From Calothrix membranacea FACHB-236 (GTDB taxonomy: Bacteria; Cyanobacteriota; Cyanobacteriia; Cyanobacteriales; Nostocaceae): a stretch of DNA of 64,000 nucleotides. The notes under the pieces were generated by a model, which was given only the letters and a program-made list of their open reading frames with translations, did no database searches and was not told where the DNA came from. Made by a program: the position numbers and the translations under genes. This document shows, piece after piece, positions 8,908 to 17,997 of this stretch; position 1 is the first letter of the stretch; each line of letters begins with the position of its first letter. The stretch covers positions 1 to 64,000 of the forward strand of contig NZ_JACJPX010000025.1 of assembly GCF_014696315.1 (NCBI RefSeq), written 5' to 3'.

Positions 8908-9486
8908 TTACCACTGTTCCGCCCAATATACAATTTCCGAAGCTGAACTATCAATTGCTACCCCGTAGCTATTACCATGATTCCACTTAAAGCCAGGTGT
9001 GCCTTTATCTTCAGCATCTAATACTAAGATTTCATAACTGGACGGAAAGGAATCTTCTGATGCATCACCTGTATAAAAAAACGTTGTCGGCACTCCTTTA
9101 TCAACGTTAATGTGGTCGTTTGTGTTACCACCTCTATACTCGTATTTTGCAACAGGCTTATACTGCGACAGTAATTTTTTTATCTGTTCAGGTGACTGTT
9201 TTATACGTACTTGGAAAAAACTACCACCTTGTGCAAATCCTGGTGAGTAAGCAATTCTTACATCTTTATCACCATTAGAAATTTGGGTAGGGAAATGTTT
9301 TATCTTGTAATCCTTGGATATTAATTGATTACGTATTTCTGTGTAACGTGACGTGTCAGTAACAACCTCTGGTTCACCCGAACTACTAAAAGCTTTTCTG
9401 AGAAAAAAACTTCCCCCAACAACACCAAGACTGCCAAGGGAAAATAAAACTATCATGGCGATTTTGACAAGATATGATCGCTTCAT
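8908..9486 (-). CDS. Membrane-anchored hypothetical protein, 192 aa
   Basis: No recognised domain. Residues 7-29 form a hydrophobic segment (KIAMIVLFSLGSLGVVGGSFFL) that should be a signal anchor, leaving a periplasmic domain of about 160 residues. The outer part has alternating short hydrophobic stretches (FFQVRIKQ, TFFYTGD, SYEILVLDAED), suggesting a beta-rich fold. The last codons read EIVYWAEQW. It is upstream of, and probably co-transcribed with, the SLOG-fold gene. The 290-bp spacer to the right (9487-9775) holds only short open frames that I do not accept as genes. Confidence 0.6.
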   Translation of the reverse strand: MKRSYLVKIAMIVLFSLGSLGVVGGSFFLRKAFSSSGEPEVVTDTSRYTEIRNQLISKDYKIKHFPTQISNGDKDVRIAYSPGFAQGGSFFQVRIKQSPEQIKKLLSQYKPVAKYEYRGGNTNDHINVDKGVPTTFFYTGDASEDSFPSSYEILVLDAEDKGTPGFKWNHGNSYGVAIDSSASEIVYWAEQW

Positions 9487-9775
9487 GGAGTTGGATAAGG
9501 AGAAAATTTAGAGTTATATATCCAACTACTAAACTAAACTCGTACTATTTCGGATATCACAAGAGCAAGATTGATGAAATCTTTGTGAATTCAGGGAAAA
9601 TACGGTTTATTTGTAAAAGTTTGATGAAGGCAATTAGAGTAAATTGTGCAAAATCGCAGGTAAGTATACTGAGCGCTTATTAATACTTTTGCTTCTCCTT
9701 CAGTGTTACGGAGAAAATACCAGGCTAAATAACTTAGAACTCATGAGAATTGATCAAACAGACCCTAAAATTTAC

Positions 9776-10399
9776 TTAACGACCCAGCCATGTTTTGATA
9801 ATATCAAGCAGACTAGAACCACCCCACATCAATGCAAACAGAATCGATGCAGTCAAAATACCTCCCATTAAACACAAAACTAAACCGCCTAAGCTAATAG
9901 CACCATCATCTTCTAACAAGCCAAAGCCAGTCACAAAAATACCCATAGCAGGTAAGGTATTCGTCCCTGGAATTGGAATCATCATGGAAATTGCCATTAA
10001 TGCGATCGCACTACCAATTGTGACTCTACCCGGTAATGTCGTACAGATATAAGTAAGCCGTGGGCGAGCGATCGCTTCAATTCTTCTTAACCAAGGAATT
10101 CCGCCTTTCAAAAATCCTTGAACTGTTTCTAATTTCAGAGGATGATTCATCATTCGTTGCGGTAACCAAGGGCTTTTAGCACCTGTAATTAGCTGTATTG
10201 CTAGTAGAAAAATCAAGATTCCAAAAGGAGTTGAGTAACCAGGAGCCGGAATTGGTAAAGCAGAAGGTAAAGATAAGATAACTAGTAGAAAGCCAAAAAT
10301 TCTTTCCTGTGCTAGCTTCAAAATATCTGCCAAAGTTACTTGCGCTGGTCGCTCTTCTTCTAAAAAATAGCGATGTAATTCCTGAGAAAGTTTAGCCAT
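9776..10399 (-). CDS. Exopolysaccharide synthesis ExoD family membrane protein
   Basis: Integral membrane protein of the ExoD family, 207 residues. Family features include the N-terminal TLADILKLAQERIFGFLLVILSLPSALPIP block, the following GYSTPFGILIFLLAIQLITG segment, and the later GSAIALMAISMMIPIPGTNTLPAMGIF pair of helices, about five membrane segments in total. ExoD was first linked to exopolysaccharide production in rhizobia; its biochemical role is unclear. It lies 135 bp downstream of a DedA gene on the same strand, an arrangement suggesting a shared envelope role. An AGGAGTATTTTATGG start context supports the ATG. Confidence 0.88.
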   Translation of the reverse strand: MAKLSQELHRYFLEEERPAQVTLADILKLAQERIFGFLLVILSLPSALPIPAPGYSTPFGILIFLLAIQLITGAKSPWLPQRMMNHPLKLETVQGFLKGGIPWLRRIEAIARPRLTYICTTLPGRVTIGSAIALMAISMMIPIPGTNTLPAMGIFVTGFGLLEDDGAISLGGLVLCLMGGILTASILFALMWGGSSLLDIIKTWLGR

Positions 10400-10473
10400 A
10401 AAATACTCCTGATTATTAATTTTGGCAATTATGAAATGTCATTATGGTTGAGTTAAGCACAACATAAATATCC

Positions 10474-10505
10474 AGCCTACCATCTAATTTTTTTCAAGGT
10501 AGGCT
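10474..10505 (-). terminator. Hairpin between DedA and ExoD genes
   Basis: The arms AGCCTACC and GGTAGGCT pair around a 16-nt T-rich loop. It lies 30 bp past the DedA stop. It may end or attenuate the DedA transcript before the ExoD gene. Confidence 0.45.
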
Positions 10506-10534
10506 TTGCTTATATAAGGATATTTTTATAAAAA

Positions 10535-11140
10535 CTAGTTTTTGTTCGCTCTACTTTCTTGGATTACATGAATAATTGAGGGTAGTAGAGAAACAACTAT
10601 AATTAATCCAATAATTGGTAATAAATATTTATCTACTTGTTCGGCTGGTAAAGATTTTCCTAAAAAGAATCCAAGCAAAGTAATTCCAAATGTCCAAGCA
10701 AATCCACCAACTAAGTTATAAGACATAAAGGTCTTATAATGCATAGCACCAACACCAGCAACAATTGGGGCAAAAGTTCTTACTATCGGTACAAAACGCG
10801 CTAAAACAATGGTTTTTTTACCATGTTTTTGATAGAATTTCTGAGTTTTAACAATATGTTTTTTATGAAATAACCAGGAATCTTCTTTGCTAAATAACTT
10901 CCGCCCAAATCTATAGCCAGTGGTGTAACCGACATTATCACCAAGTACGGCAAAAATAAAAGCACCAATAATTAGAATCCAAATATTGAGTAATTGCTGA
11001 GAAGCGACAAATCCAGCTGTAAACAGCAAGCTATCACCAGGAAGAAAAAAACCAATGAGCAAGCCAGACTCAGCAAAGATAATTCCCCATACACCAAAAT
11101 AGCCAAGTGATTTAATCAGTGCTGGTAAATCAAAATGCAT
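10535..11140 (-). CDS. DedA family membrane protein
   Basis: DedA/SNARE-associated (VTT domain) membrane protein of 201 residues. DedA proteins act in the inner membrane in lipid scrambling or transport and help keep the proton motive force. Family features are the N-terminal FAESGLLIGFFLPGDSLLF, the amphipathic loop FGRKLF...HKKHIVKTQKFYQKHGKKTIVLARFVP with conserved Arg and acidic residues, and the RTFAPIVAGVGAMHYKTF segment. It is complete and probably starts a short leftward unit with the ExoD gene. The 148-bp spacer to the right is shared with a divergent ABC permease. Confidence 0.93.
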   Translation of the reverse strand: MHFDLPALIKSLGYFGVWGIIFAESGLLIGFFLPGDSLLFTAGFVASQQLLNIWILIIGAFIFAVLGDNVGYTTGYRFGRKLFSKEDSWLFHKKHIVKTQKFYQKHGKKTIVLARFVPIVRTFAPIVAGVGAMHYKTFMSYNLVGGFAWTFGITLLGFFLGKSLPAEQVDKYLLPIIGLIIVVSLLPSIIHVIQESRANKN

Positions 11141-11288
11141 AGAACATCTTACCTTTAAGCATAAACATACAACATATTAACGTTCAGCAAATTTTCGGAG
11201 AGGGAAATACTGTTAAGTTTACGAAAATTTATTGCTTAGTATAGAAAATATTCATGAAAAACAGTAGATTTTGGGTTAAGGGTACAAA

Positions 11289-12071
11289 ATGCAAAGATAC
11301 TGGAAAGTACTCAGACTATTTTGGAGTACTGCGATCGCAGCTGAGATGGAATATCGAGTTAACTTTATCGTTGCTACCATCACCAGCGTGGGTAACTTAG
11401 CAGGTAGTCTGTTTGGACTGTTCTTGTTTTACCGCACTGGCTATACTTTCGCTGGTTGGTCATGGAATGCGGCTTTAGTTGTTCTCGGTGTTTTTACGCT
11501 ATTACAAGGTTATTCTTCAACTTTTTTAGCTCCTAACCTCAATCGCATTGTCCGTCATGTGCAAGAAGGTACGTTAGACTTTGTGCTACTGAAACCTATC
11601 CGCAGTCAATTTTGGCTTTCTACCCACACCATTTCACCTTGGGGTATGCCAGATTTAGTTTTTGGTACAGCAATTATTGCTTATGCAGGTAAGCGCCTTG
11701 ACTTGAATCTCAACAATTATCTAGTCAGTGCATTACCTCTAGCATTAGGCTTGGTAATTCTTTACAGCCTGTGGTTTATCCTAGGAGCTACTAGCATTTG
11801 GTTTGTCAAAATATACAACGTTACTGAAGTTCTACGGGGTTTATTAGAAGCTGGCAGATATCCAATGACAGCATATCCTGCTGCTTACCGCTTTTTCTTT
11901 ACCTTCGTTGTGCCAGTAGCTTTTTTAACTACAGTTCCAGCGGAAGCCATGTTAGGGCGAGGGCAAATTACCTGGCTCATAGGTGCAATAGTATTGGCAT
12001 TAGGGCTATTTTCACTTTCTACTTGGTTTTGGCGGTTTGCATTGCGTTTTTATACTAGTGCTTCTAGTTGA
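11289..12071 (+). CDS. ABC-2 type transporter permease (DUF990-like)
   Basis: Polytopic membrane protein of 260 residues with about six hydrophobic segments and no ATP-binding motifs. The pattern EYRVNFIVATITSVGNLAGSLF near residue 22, then LDFVLLKPI near residue 98, fits the ABC-2 permease subgroup found as pairs with an ATPase. Neither the ATPase nor the partner permease is next to it, so they must be encoded elsewhere. Transported substrate unknown. The gene is divergent from DedA and followed by 160 bp before the TPS exoprotein. Confidence 0.8.
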   Translation: MQRYWKVLRLFWSTAIAAEMEYRVNFIVATITSVGNLAGSLFGLFLFYRTGYTFAGWSWNAALVVLGVFTLLQGYSSTFLAPNLNRIVRHVQEGTLDFVLLKPIRSQFWLSTHTISPWGMPDLVFGTAIIAYAGKRLDLNLNNYLVSALPLALGLVILYSLWFILGATSIWFVKIYNVTEVLRGLLEAGRYPMTAYPAAYRFFFTFVVPVAFLTTVPAEAMLGRGQITWLIGAIVLALGLFSLSTWFWRFALRFYTSASS

Positions 12072-12232
12072 ATCCACAAGCGAAGCGATATTAAATTTTG
12101 CTTTGTTTAGAGTAATTTCTGATTGCAAGACGCTTTTGCCGCACTTATATTATTACAACACTTCCGTGATAAATGTGTTTGAAACTATACGCAATTGGGC
12201 ATATTAAATTGCGTATATAAGGAGGCTGGAAA

Positions 12233-14977
12233 ATGCGATCGCTCTTTGTTGTCTCAAGTTTAGTGAATCGCGTCTTGGCAAGTTTAATACTGCCATTAGG
12301 AATGATTTTCCTGGGCAACAACTATGCTCATGCTCAGGTGATATCTGATGACACTACAAACACTAATGTTAACTCTAGCGATAATAATTTTACAATTCTT
12401 AATGGTATAGCTAAAGGAAATAATCTATTTCATAGCTTTAGTAATTTTTCTGTTCCTTCGGGTGGTACAGCAACCTTTGATTTAGTCAACACACCAAATA
12501 TTACAAACATATTTAGTCGGGTGACAGGTGGAAATGTCTCCCATATTGACGGGTTGATTAGCACAATCAATCACAACAACTCAGTCAGTTTATTTTTGCT
12601 GAATCCAGCAGGAATTGTATTTGGGCCAAATGCCAGCCTAAATATTGGTGGTACGTTTGTAGGGACAACGGCGAGTAGTATCAAATTTGCTGATGGGGTG
12701 GAATTTAGTGCGCTAAATTCCGCGACACCACCATTATTAACGATGAGTGTACCTGTGGGATTGCAACTAGGAGCAAATGCTGGCGGGATTCGCGCTCAAG
12801 GTAACTCATCAGCCAACGTCCTGTATGGTTCCCCACAAATATTTAAGGCGGAAACTGTAGCGTTAATAGGTAGTGATATTGATATGAATCAGACCTATTT
12901 GGCTAATCCTGATGGCAGAGTTGAATTATGGGCATTGCGGAATGCTGAGGTAGGTTTAAATAATCAAGCAGGACTACAACTAATTAGCCCTGCTGCGGCT
13001 GATTGGGGAAATATTTTGCTCAGACAGTCCTCATATATCCAAACTAACGGCATGAATGGGGGAGCAATCAACATTCGGGGGCGGGGTTTGACACTTCAGG
13101 ACGGTTCGCAAATCAGTTCCAGTACTGGAACCTTAGGAAAAGGGCAAGGAATCAACATTAAAACTACAGAATTTGTAGATTTGTTAGGCGCATCTGCCGC
13201 AGACCAATATTCTACGCCCGGTTTACACACTAGCGTCATGGGGAATCAAGGTAGAGCAGGAGATATTACAGTCGAAACCGGGCGTTTACGTTTAGCCAAT
13301 GGAGCTTGGATAGAGTCTACTCTGAGTTCTCCCTTCGACTTTATATCCTTTAGCCCCATCGCTAGTAATGATTCGAGAACGGGAGATATTAATATTAAAG
13401 CTGCAACTGTGGAAGTTACTGGTTACAATCGATTTCCTTATTTCTTTATAGGTTCTGATTTAGGTCTATACTTTACTAGCGCTATTACTACTTTAATTAG
13501 CGGTGGTCACTCGAATGAAAATGGCAAGGTAACTGTTGATGCTCAAAGGGTGAGTCTGCTTGATGGTGGTTTTATTAGTGCAGATTTAATCGGCTTTTAT
13601 ATCCCTGGTTTTTCTGAGTCTCCCACCATCGGTAAGTCTGGAGACATTGTGATTCGAGCATCTGAGAAACTAGAAATTTCGGGATTGGGAGCTAATAACT
13701 CAAACAGTGCCGTAATTAGTTCGATTCAACCTTTTACAGTAGGTCAAGCTGGCAATATCTTGATTGATACTCCACACTTGTCGCTGTCAAAGGGTGGGGC
13801 TATTGCTAATGATGTAACAGGAAGTGGCCAAGCGGGAAATATAGAGATTCATGCTCAGGATGTAGAAGTTAGTGACCCAATAATTGATGATTTTAACCAA
13901 GCAGTGAGTGGCATTACTGTGGGAGTGGGTAAGGATGCTGTTGGTCGGGGTGGGACAATTAACCTGACAGCAGATAGTTTGCGTGTATTTAACGGTGGAC
14001 AGATAACTTCCTCTAGCTTGGGTCAGGGATCTGCTGGTAGTGTTAACCTCAACGTGAAAAATATTGACGTACAAGGAACTTCCCAAAGCATAATTAATGG
14101 TGTCTATCTGCCCAGTGCGATCGCTGCATCCTCCGCTAATAGCTTGCCTGCGGGGTCTATCAATATCACATCAGATAATGTCACTGTTAAAGATAATGCA
14201 GTAATTACTGTGAGTAATACAGGCAATGGTGATGCAGGTAACCTTAATATTACAGCCAAGAACCTTTTCCTCGATAATAGCGCTAGCCTACGTTCTGAGG
14301 TGAATGGAGGTGGTCAGGGTAATATCGACCTCAATGTCAATAATGTTTTGCTATTACGGCATGGCAGTAAAATTATCACCAATGCTTTGGGTGCTTCCAC
14401 AGGGGGCAACATTAATATGCGTGTGGGGTCGATAGTCGCTGTGCCAAGTGAAAACAGCGATATTTCAGCGAATGCTGTCTTAGGAAGTGGTGGTAATATC
14501 CAAATTACCACTCAAGGCATCTTCGGGTTAGAGTTTCAAAACCAACCCACACTCAATAGTGACATCACTGCCAGTTCACAATTTGGGCTGAGTGGTAATG
14601 TACAAGTGAATACTATTGGTGTTGACCCGAATTCTGGTTTACTCGAACTACCAGAGAATGTCACAGATTCATCGCAGCAAATTGCTTCAGGTTGTGCAGC
14701 TAATACTGGTAGCACGTTTGTGGCTACAGGTCGGGGTGGAGTCCCTCAAAATCCGATGCAGGAAGTCAGCAGCGATCGCACTTGGTCTGATATCCGTGAT
14801 ATCTCTGCATATCGGAAAAATGGTGCAATTACAGCACAGATACCTCAATCGCCAAAAACTCTTATGCAAGCTACTGCTTGGCATCGTCACGCTGATGGCA
14901 AAATTGAGTTAGTAGCAGCGCCATCTCCCGCAAATATCCAGCCGCAGTTAACTTGTGCTGCACTTTCTCAAATTTAA
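12233..14977 (+). CDS. Filamentous haemagglutinin N-terminal domain exoprotein (TPS type)
   Basis: Large secreted beta-helix protein of 914 residues, probably a two-partner-secretion (TpsA) substrate. A signal peptide ends near NYAHAQ (about residue 35). The TPS domain follows: FHSFSNFSVPSGGTATFDL, then SLFLLNPAGIVFGPNASLNIGGTFVGTTASSI, where the NPAGIVFG motif is diagnostic. The rest is Gly/Asn/Ser-rich with repeated GNI/AGNI turns spaced like parallel beta-helix coils. Near the C-terminus a SGCAANTGSTFVATGRGGVPQNP block marks the cyanobacterial subgroup. The matching TpsB/Omp85 pore gene is not in this window. The start has AAGGAGG, a very strong ribosome binding site, 8 bp upstream. Confidence 0.9.
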   Translation: MRSLFVVSSLVNRVLASLILPLGMIFLGNNYAHAQVISDDTTNTNVNSSDNNFTILNGIAKGNNLFHSFSNFSVPSGGTATFDLVNTPNITNIFSRVTGGNVSHIDGLISTINHNNSVSLFLLNPAGIVFGPNASLNIGGTFVGTTASSIKFADGVEFSALNSATPPLLTMSVPVGLQLGANAGGIRAQGNSSANVLYGSPQIFKAETVALIGSDIDMNQTYLANPDGRVELWALRNAEVGLNNQAGLQLISPAAADWGNILLRQSSYIQTNGMNGGAINIRGRGLTLQDGSQISSSTGTLGKGQGINIKTTEFVDLLGASAADQYSTPGLHTSVMGNQGRAGDITVETGRLRLANGAWIESTLSSPFDFISFSPIASNDSRTGDINIKAATVEVTGYNRFPYFFIGSDLGLYFTSAITTLISGGHSNENGKVTVDAQRVSLLDGGFISADLIGFYIPGFSESPTIGKSGDIVIRASEKLEISGLGANNSNSAVISSIQPFTVGQAGNILIDTPHLSLSKGGAIANDVTGSGQAGNIEIHAQDVEVSDPIIDDFNQAVSGITVGVGKDAVGRGGTINLTADSLRVFNGGQITSSSLGQGSAGSVNLNVKNIDVQGTSQSIINGVYLPSAIAASSANSLPAGSINITSDNVTVKDNAVITVSNTGNGDAGNLNITAKNLFLDNSASLRSEVNGGGQGNIDLNVNNVLLLRHGSKIITNALGASTGGNINMRVGSIVAVPSENSDISANAVLGSGGNIQITTQGIFGLEFQNQPTLNSDITASSQFGLSGNVQVNTIGVDPNSGLLELPENVTDSSQQIASGCAANTGSTFVATGRGGVPQNPMQEVSSDRTWSDIRDISAYRKNGAITAQIPQSPKTLMQATAWHRHADGKIELVAAPSPANIQPQLTCAALSQI

Positions 14978-15029
14978 TGTGCCTGAATAAATTAAATGCC
15001 TCAAAAGTCGATATCAATTTAAAAAAAGA

Positions 15030-15064
15030 AAAAGGGAAAAGGTTTTAATTTACTCTTTCCCCTT
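15030..15064. terminator. Possible bidirectional terminator
   Basis: An AAAAAGGGAAAAGG run is followed by CTCTTTCCCCTTT, imperfectly complementary, between two convergent genes (the TPS exoprotein and the DUF2231 gene). Confidence 0.4.
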
Positions 15065-15112
15065 TGCTGTCTCTACACTCTTAAATTGATGAGGTTTCCC
15101 CTTGTCCTTTAA

Positions 15113-15664
15113 CTAAGGGTATCTTTTACTACCTGCTCCTACGACTCCGATTTTGTGGCGATAGGAAAGTTCTGCACCGAACCACCCAGAAAGGCTAGTC
15201 AGTGTACCGACAACCAGCGAGATTAACAATCCCCAAGGTAGTATGCGTGACTCTATATCACCAAGACGAATCAGGAAATTAACAAGAGTTAAAACAAGGA
15301 CAGAAACATTTAGTATCAAATGTGCCCAGCCAGCCTTGCGCTTGCGGACTCGCTCTATTTTCATAAAGTCGCTGAGGCCGATGAGTGCGGCTAAGACTCC
15401 GCCTGCTAATCCCAGTCCGATTAACCAGAAGGAAGCCCTAGCCCAGAAGAAATCTTTGGTTAACCAGTAACCGAAATCACTTCCCAAAGCTGCTGCTAAA
15501 AACGCTATAGGAAAGATGACACTTAGAGGGTGTAGGGGATGACCTGCGATCGCAACTGTACTGGGTACACCGCTATCAAGATATTCGCGATCGTCACTTT
15601 CAATAATTGGTGGAATATTGGGAAATGGTGTCGAGGTTGTTTGTGTATTCTCTGTAGTTTCCAT
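15113..15664 (-). CDS. DUF2231 domain membrane protein
   Basis: Integral membrane protein of 183 residues. The DUF2231 hallmark is AIAGHPLHPLSVIFPIAFLAAALGSD near residue 40, followed by three more membrane segments (ASFWLIGLGLAGGVLAALIGL, AHLILNVSVLVLTLVNFLI, WGLLISLVVGTLTSLSGWFG). The paired His-Pro-x-His of the first helix has been suggested to bind metal or haem in this family, but its function is unknown. It follows the DUF2993 gene by 12 bp on the same strand, so the two form an operon. Confidence 0.88.
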   Translation of the reverse strand: METTENTQTTSTPFPNIPPIIESDDREYLDSGVPSTVAIAGHPLHPLSVIFPIAFLAAALGSDFGYWLTKDFFWARASFWLIGLGLAGGVLAALIGLSDFMKIERVRKRKAGWAHLILNVSVLVLTLVNFLIRLGDIESRILPWGLLISLVVGTLTSLSGWFGAELSYRHKIGVVGAGSKRYP

Positions 15665-15676
15665 TATTTTAGTACC

Positions 15677-16423
15677 TTAATTTTCAGAAGAAGGAATTTG
15701 CTCAACATAAGCTTGAGCTTGGAGTATCAGTTTTCCTGGTTCTACCTTTAAACTGTTAACTTGCAAGGTCATTCCTTCCAAGTCAAAGTTGCTCAAGTTT
15801 AAAAGTTCACTGGTTTGATTTACCAAAGCTTTAGTGAGTTCTGGCGATATTTCTTCACCCTGTCCATACTCGACATTTTCTAAAGAAACAGTTTTGCCGT
15901 TAGAACTGACACGGGGTACTGCGTCAAAAGCAACTTTGTGTGTTTCGCCAGTTTCTACTAACAAAATGTTTGCATTGACTGTAACTTTCCCGTCGCCTGG
16001 TAGATGAAACTCTACATTTTGTGGGTTAATCGTTCTCGCTTCTCCATTGACATTTATTTTCTGACTTTGAAGCTGAGAACGCACATAATCTGAGTTAAAA
16101 GCGCGGTTAATATCTGCTTCAGTTAAAACAACTCGCGCACTGCCAACAGTGGGTTTTGTTAGTTCAATTTTGCCAAAAGCAACACTTAAAGGATTGATGG
16201 CGACGCTTTGGATTTGCATATCCATTTCCTCAACTCGGAGGTCTTTTTGCATCACCATACCTTCTCCTTCAATGGAGACTGAATCTAATTGTCCTTGAAC
16301 CAATTTGAGCGGATCGGTTTTAATATCGACATCTAAATTTTCTACTTCATCTAACTGGCTAGATAAACCGACTTCTGCCGCTTTATTAAGCGCCTGCTCT
16401 CCTAGCCCAGGACTTTCAGCCAT
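15677..16423 (-). CDS. DUF2993 (LmeA-like) protein
   Basis: DUF2993 protein of 248 residues, widespread in cyanobacteria and related to the mycobacterial phospholipid-binding protein LmeA. It begins MAESPGLGEQALNKAAEVGLSSQLDEVENLDVDIKTDPLKLVQGQLDSV, the usual family opening, and continues with beta-strand-rich text including IQSVAINPLSVAFGKIEL. No signal peptide is visible. Members are thought to act at membranes, with lipid binding inferred only from fold. First gene of a two-gene leftward operon with the DUF2231 protein. The 424-bp spacer to its right (16424-16847) holds no gene and must contain divergent promoters. Confidence 0.85.
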   Translation of the reverse strand: MAESPGLGEQALNKAAEVGLSSQLDEVENLDVDIKTDPLKLVQGQLDSVSIEGEGMVMQKDLRVEEMDMQIQSVAINPLSVAFGKIELTKPTVGSARVVLTEADINRAFNSDYVRSQLQSQKINVNGEARTINPQNVEFHLPGDGKVTVNANILLVETGETHKVAFDAVPRVSSNGKTVSLENVEYGQGEEISPELTKALVNQTSELLNLSNFDLEGMTLQVNSLKVEPGKLILQAQAYVEQIPSSEN

Positions 16424-16847
16424 GATAATTTAATCTCCGAATTTGACCAGAAAAATGAATTGTAAAGCCTAAAAAATGATAAAATTTTGTATTTCTTACG
16501 CCTGCAATCTAAGTAAATAAATATCTATTTTCAGGATTTATAACCTATTTATAGACGTAGAGCGTAATTTTATACATCATTTTTCAGCCTTTATCCTTCA
16601 TTCTTCAATTGACTACCTTTGAGTCAATCTAGAAAATTGGCGCAGAAAAATTATCTATCTGACGGTGGAGTAAATATTGAATATCTCTATATCTAAAAGT
16701 AGAAGTATTTATTTATGAATAAAATTTTTTATTTTTCTACCCGAAGTTATTAAAGTAATCACTCAAAAGAAAGAGGGAAGGATTCTCAGCCGTATGCAAA
16801 CTTGATATTAGTGACAAATAAGAATTCTTTCTGAGGAGAACTGAATA

Positions 16848-17900
16848 ATGGTAGCTAGTTTAGATGATACTAAACGTAATGCAATTGCCGTTAAATTGGC
16901 AGATATGAAAGCTCTGCAAGAGTTAGTTCTACAAAATGAACAACAACTTTTACAGCAAGGTCTTGATTCCGAAATTGCTGACCGCATTCGGGATTTCATC
17001 AAAGACGATCAAAAAAACTTAGGCATTTTGGAAACCGTAATTGGTCAGTATGGTATCCAAGCTCAACCCAGACAAACAGTTCAACAATTTATTGACAAAG
17101 CTAGTCAATTATTCAAAGGTTCTGAACTCAGCTTGTATGAGAAAGTATCTCAGCATGAATTGTTGAAGCATCAAATAGTAATGAGTGGCTTAATTATTCA
17201 CAAGGCTGCTCAAAAAGTTGGTGCTGACGTGATGGTTGCGATCGGGCCTTTGAATGCAGTTAACTTTGAAAACCGCGCTCACCAAGAACAACTAAAAGGC
17301 GTTCTCGAAATTCTAGGTGTTCGCGAACTCACTGGACAAGAAGCAGATCAAGGTATTTGGGCACGTGTTCAGGATGCTATGGCTGCAGTTAGTGGTGCAG
17401 TAGGTAGCGCCGTTACCCAAAGCAGTGACAAAAAGGATATGAATATCCAAGATGTCATTCGTTCAGATCATGCTAAGGTAAATACTCTATTTACTGAACT
17501 GTTGCAAAGCAACAATCCCCAAAAAATTCAAGAGTACTTCGGTCAAATCTACAAGGATTTAACCGCCCACGCTGAAGCAGAAGAAGAAGTAGTTTACCCA
17601 CGTGTACGTGCTTTCTACGGTGAAGGTGACACCCAAGAACTGTATGACGAGCAAGCTGAAATGAAGCGGGTATTAGAAGAAATTAAAGCAATTAGCCCCT
17701 CTTCAGATCAATTCAAAGATAAAGTCAGACAGTTGATGAATGACGTTGGCGACCATATCCGCCAAGAAGAAAGCACAATGTTTGCTGCTATTCGCAACAA
17801 CCTCAGCAGCGAGCAGACCGAACAATGGGCTACTGAATTCAAAGCCGCTAAGAAGAAAATTCAAGAAAGACTTGGCGTTGTCAGCGAAGCTAACGTCTAG
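16848..17900 (+). CDS. Hemerythrin-like (HHE) domain protein with N-terminal ferritin-like half
   Basis: Soluble helical protein of 350 residues in two halves. Residues 1-165 look like a four-helix ferritin-like domain (MKALQELVLQNEQQLLQQ, KHQIVMSGLIIHKAAQ). Residues 200-330 form an HHE domain: IRSDHAKV, TAHAEAEEEVVYP and VGDHIRQEESTMF supply His, His-x-x-x-Glu and His-x-x-x-Glu type ligands. The middle His expected in the third helix is not obvious (YDEQAEMKRVL), so the di-iron site may be altered. It could bind oxygen, NO or iron, or act in stress response. Monocistronic, with a good terminator at 17949-17974. Confidence 0.85.
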   Translation: MVASLDDTKRNAIAVKLADMKALQELVLQNEQQLLQQGLDSEIADRIRDFIKDDQKNLGILETVIGQYGIQAQPRQTVQQFIDKASQLFKGSELSLYEKVSQHELLKHQIVMSGLIIHKAAQKVGADVMVAIGPLNAVNFENRAHQEQLKGVLEILGVRELTGQEADQGIWARVQDAMAAVSGAVGSAVTQSSDKKDMNIQDVIRSDHAKVNTLFTELLQSNNPQKIQEYFGQIYKDLTAHAEAEEEVVYPRVRAFYGEGDTQELYDEQAEMKRVLEEIKAISPSSDQFKDKVRQLMNDVGDHIRQEESTMFAAIRNNLSSEQTEQWATEFKAAKKKIQERLGVVSEANV

Positions 17901-17948
17901 GATATCTTCAAGCTTTCTTTGGAAGCTAGTAAAGGTTAGTTAGAAGCT

Positions 17949-17974
17949 ACTCCCAGCACCTCGGTGTTGGGAGT
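17949..17974 (+). terminator. Intrinsic terminator of the hemerythrin-like gene
   Basis: ACTCCCAGCACC pairs with GGTGTTGGGAGT (11 Watson-Crick pairs and one G-T) around a TC-type loop, followed by ATTATTT. It starts 48 bp after the stop codon. Confidence 0.8.
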
Positions 17975-17997
17975 ATTATTTACAAATAACCAAGATT

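Noticed and set aside
9474-9871. Two short + strand open frames between the anchored hypothetical protein and the ExoD gene
   Set aside because: They overlap each other and the ends of neighbouring genes on the other strand and have no start signals.
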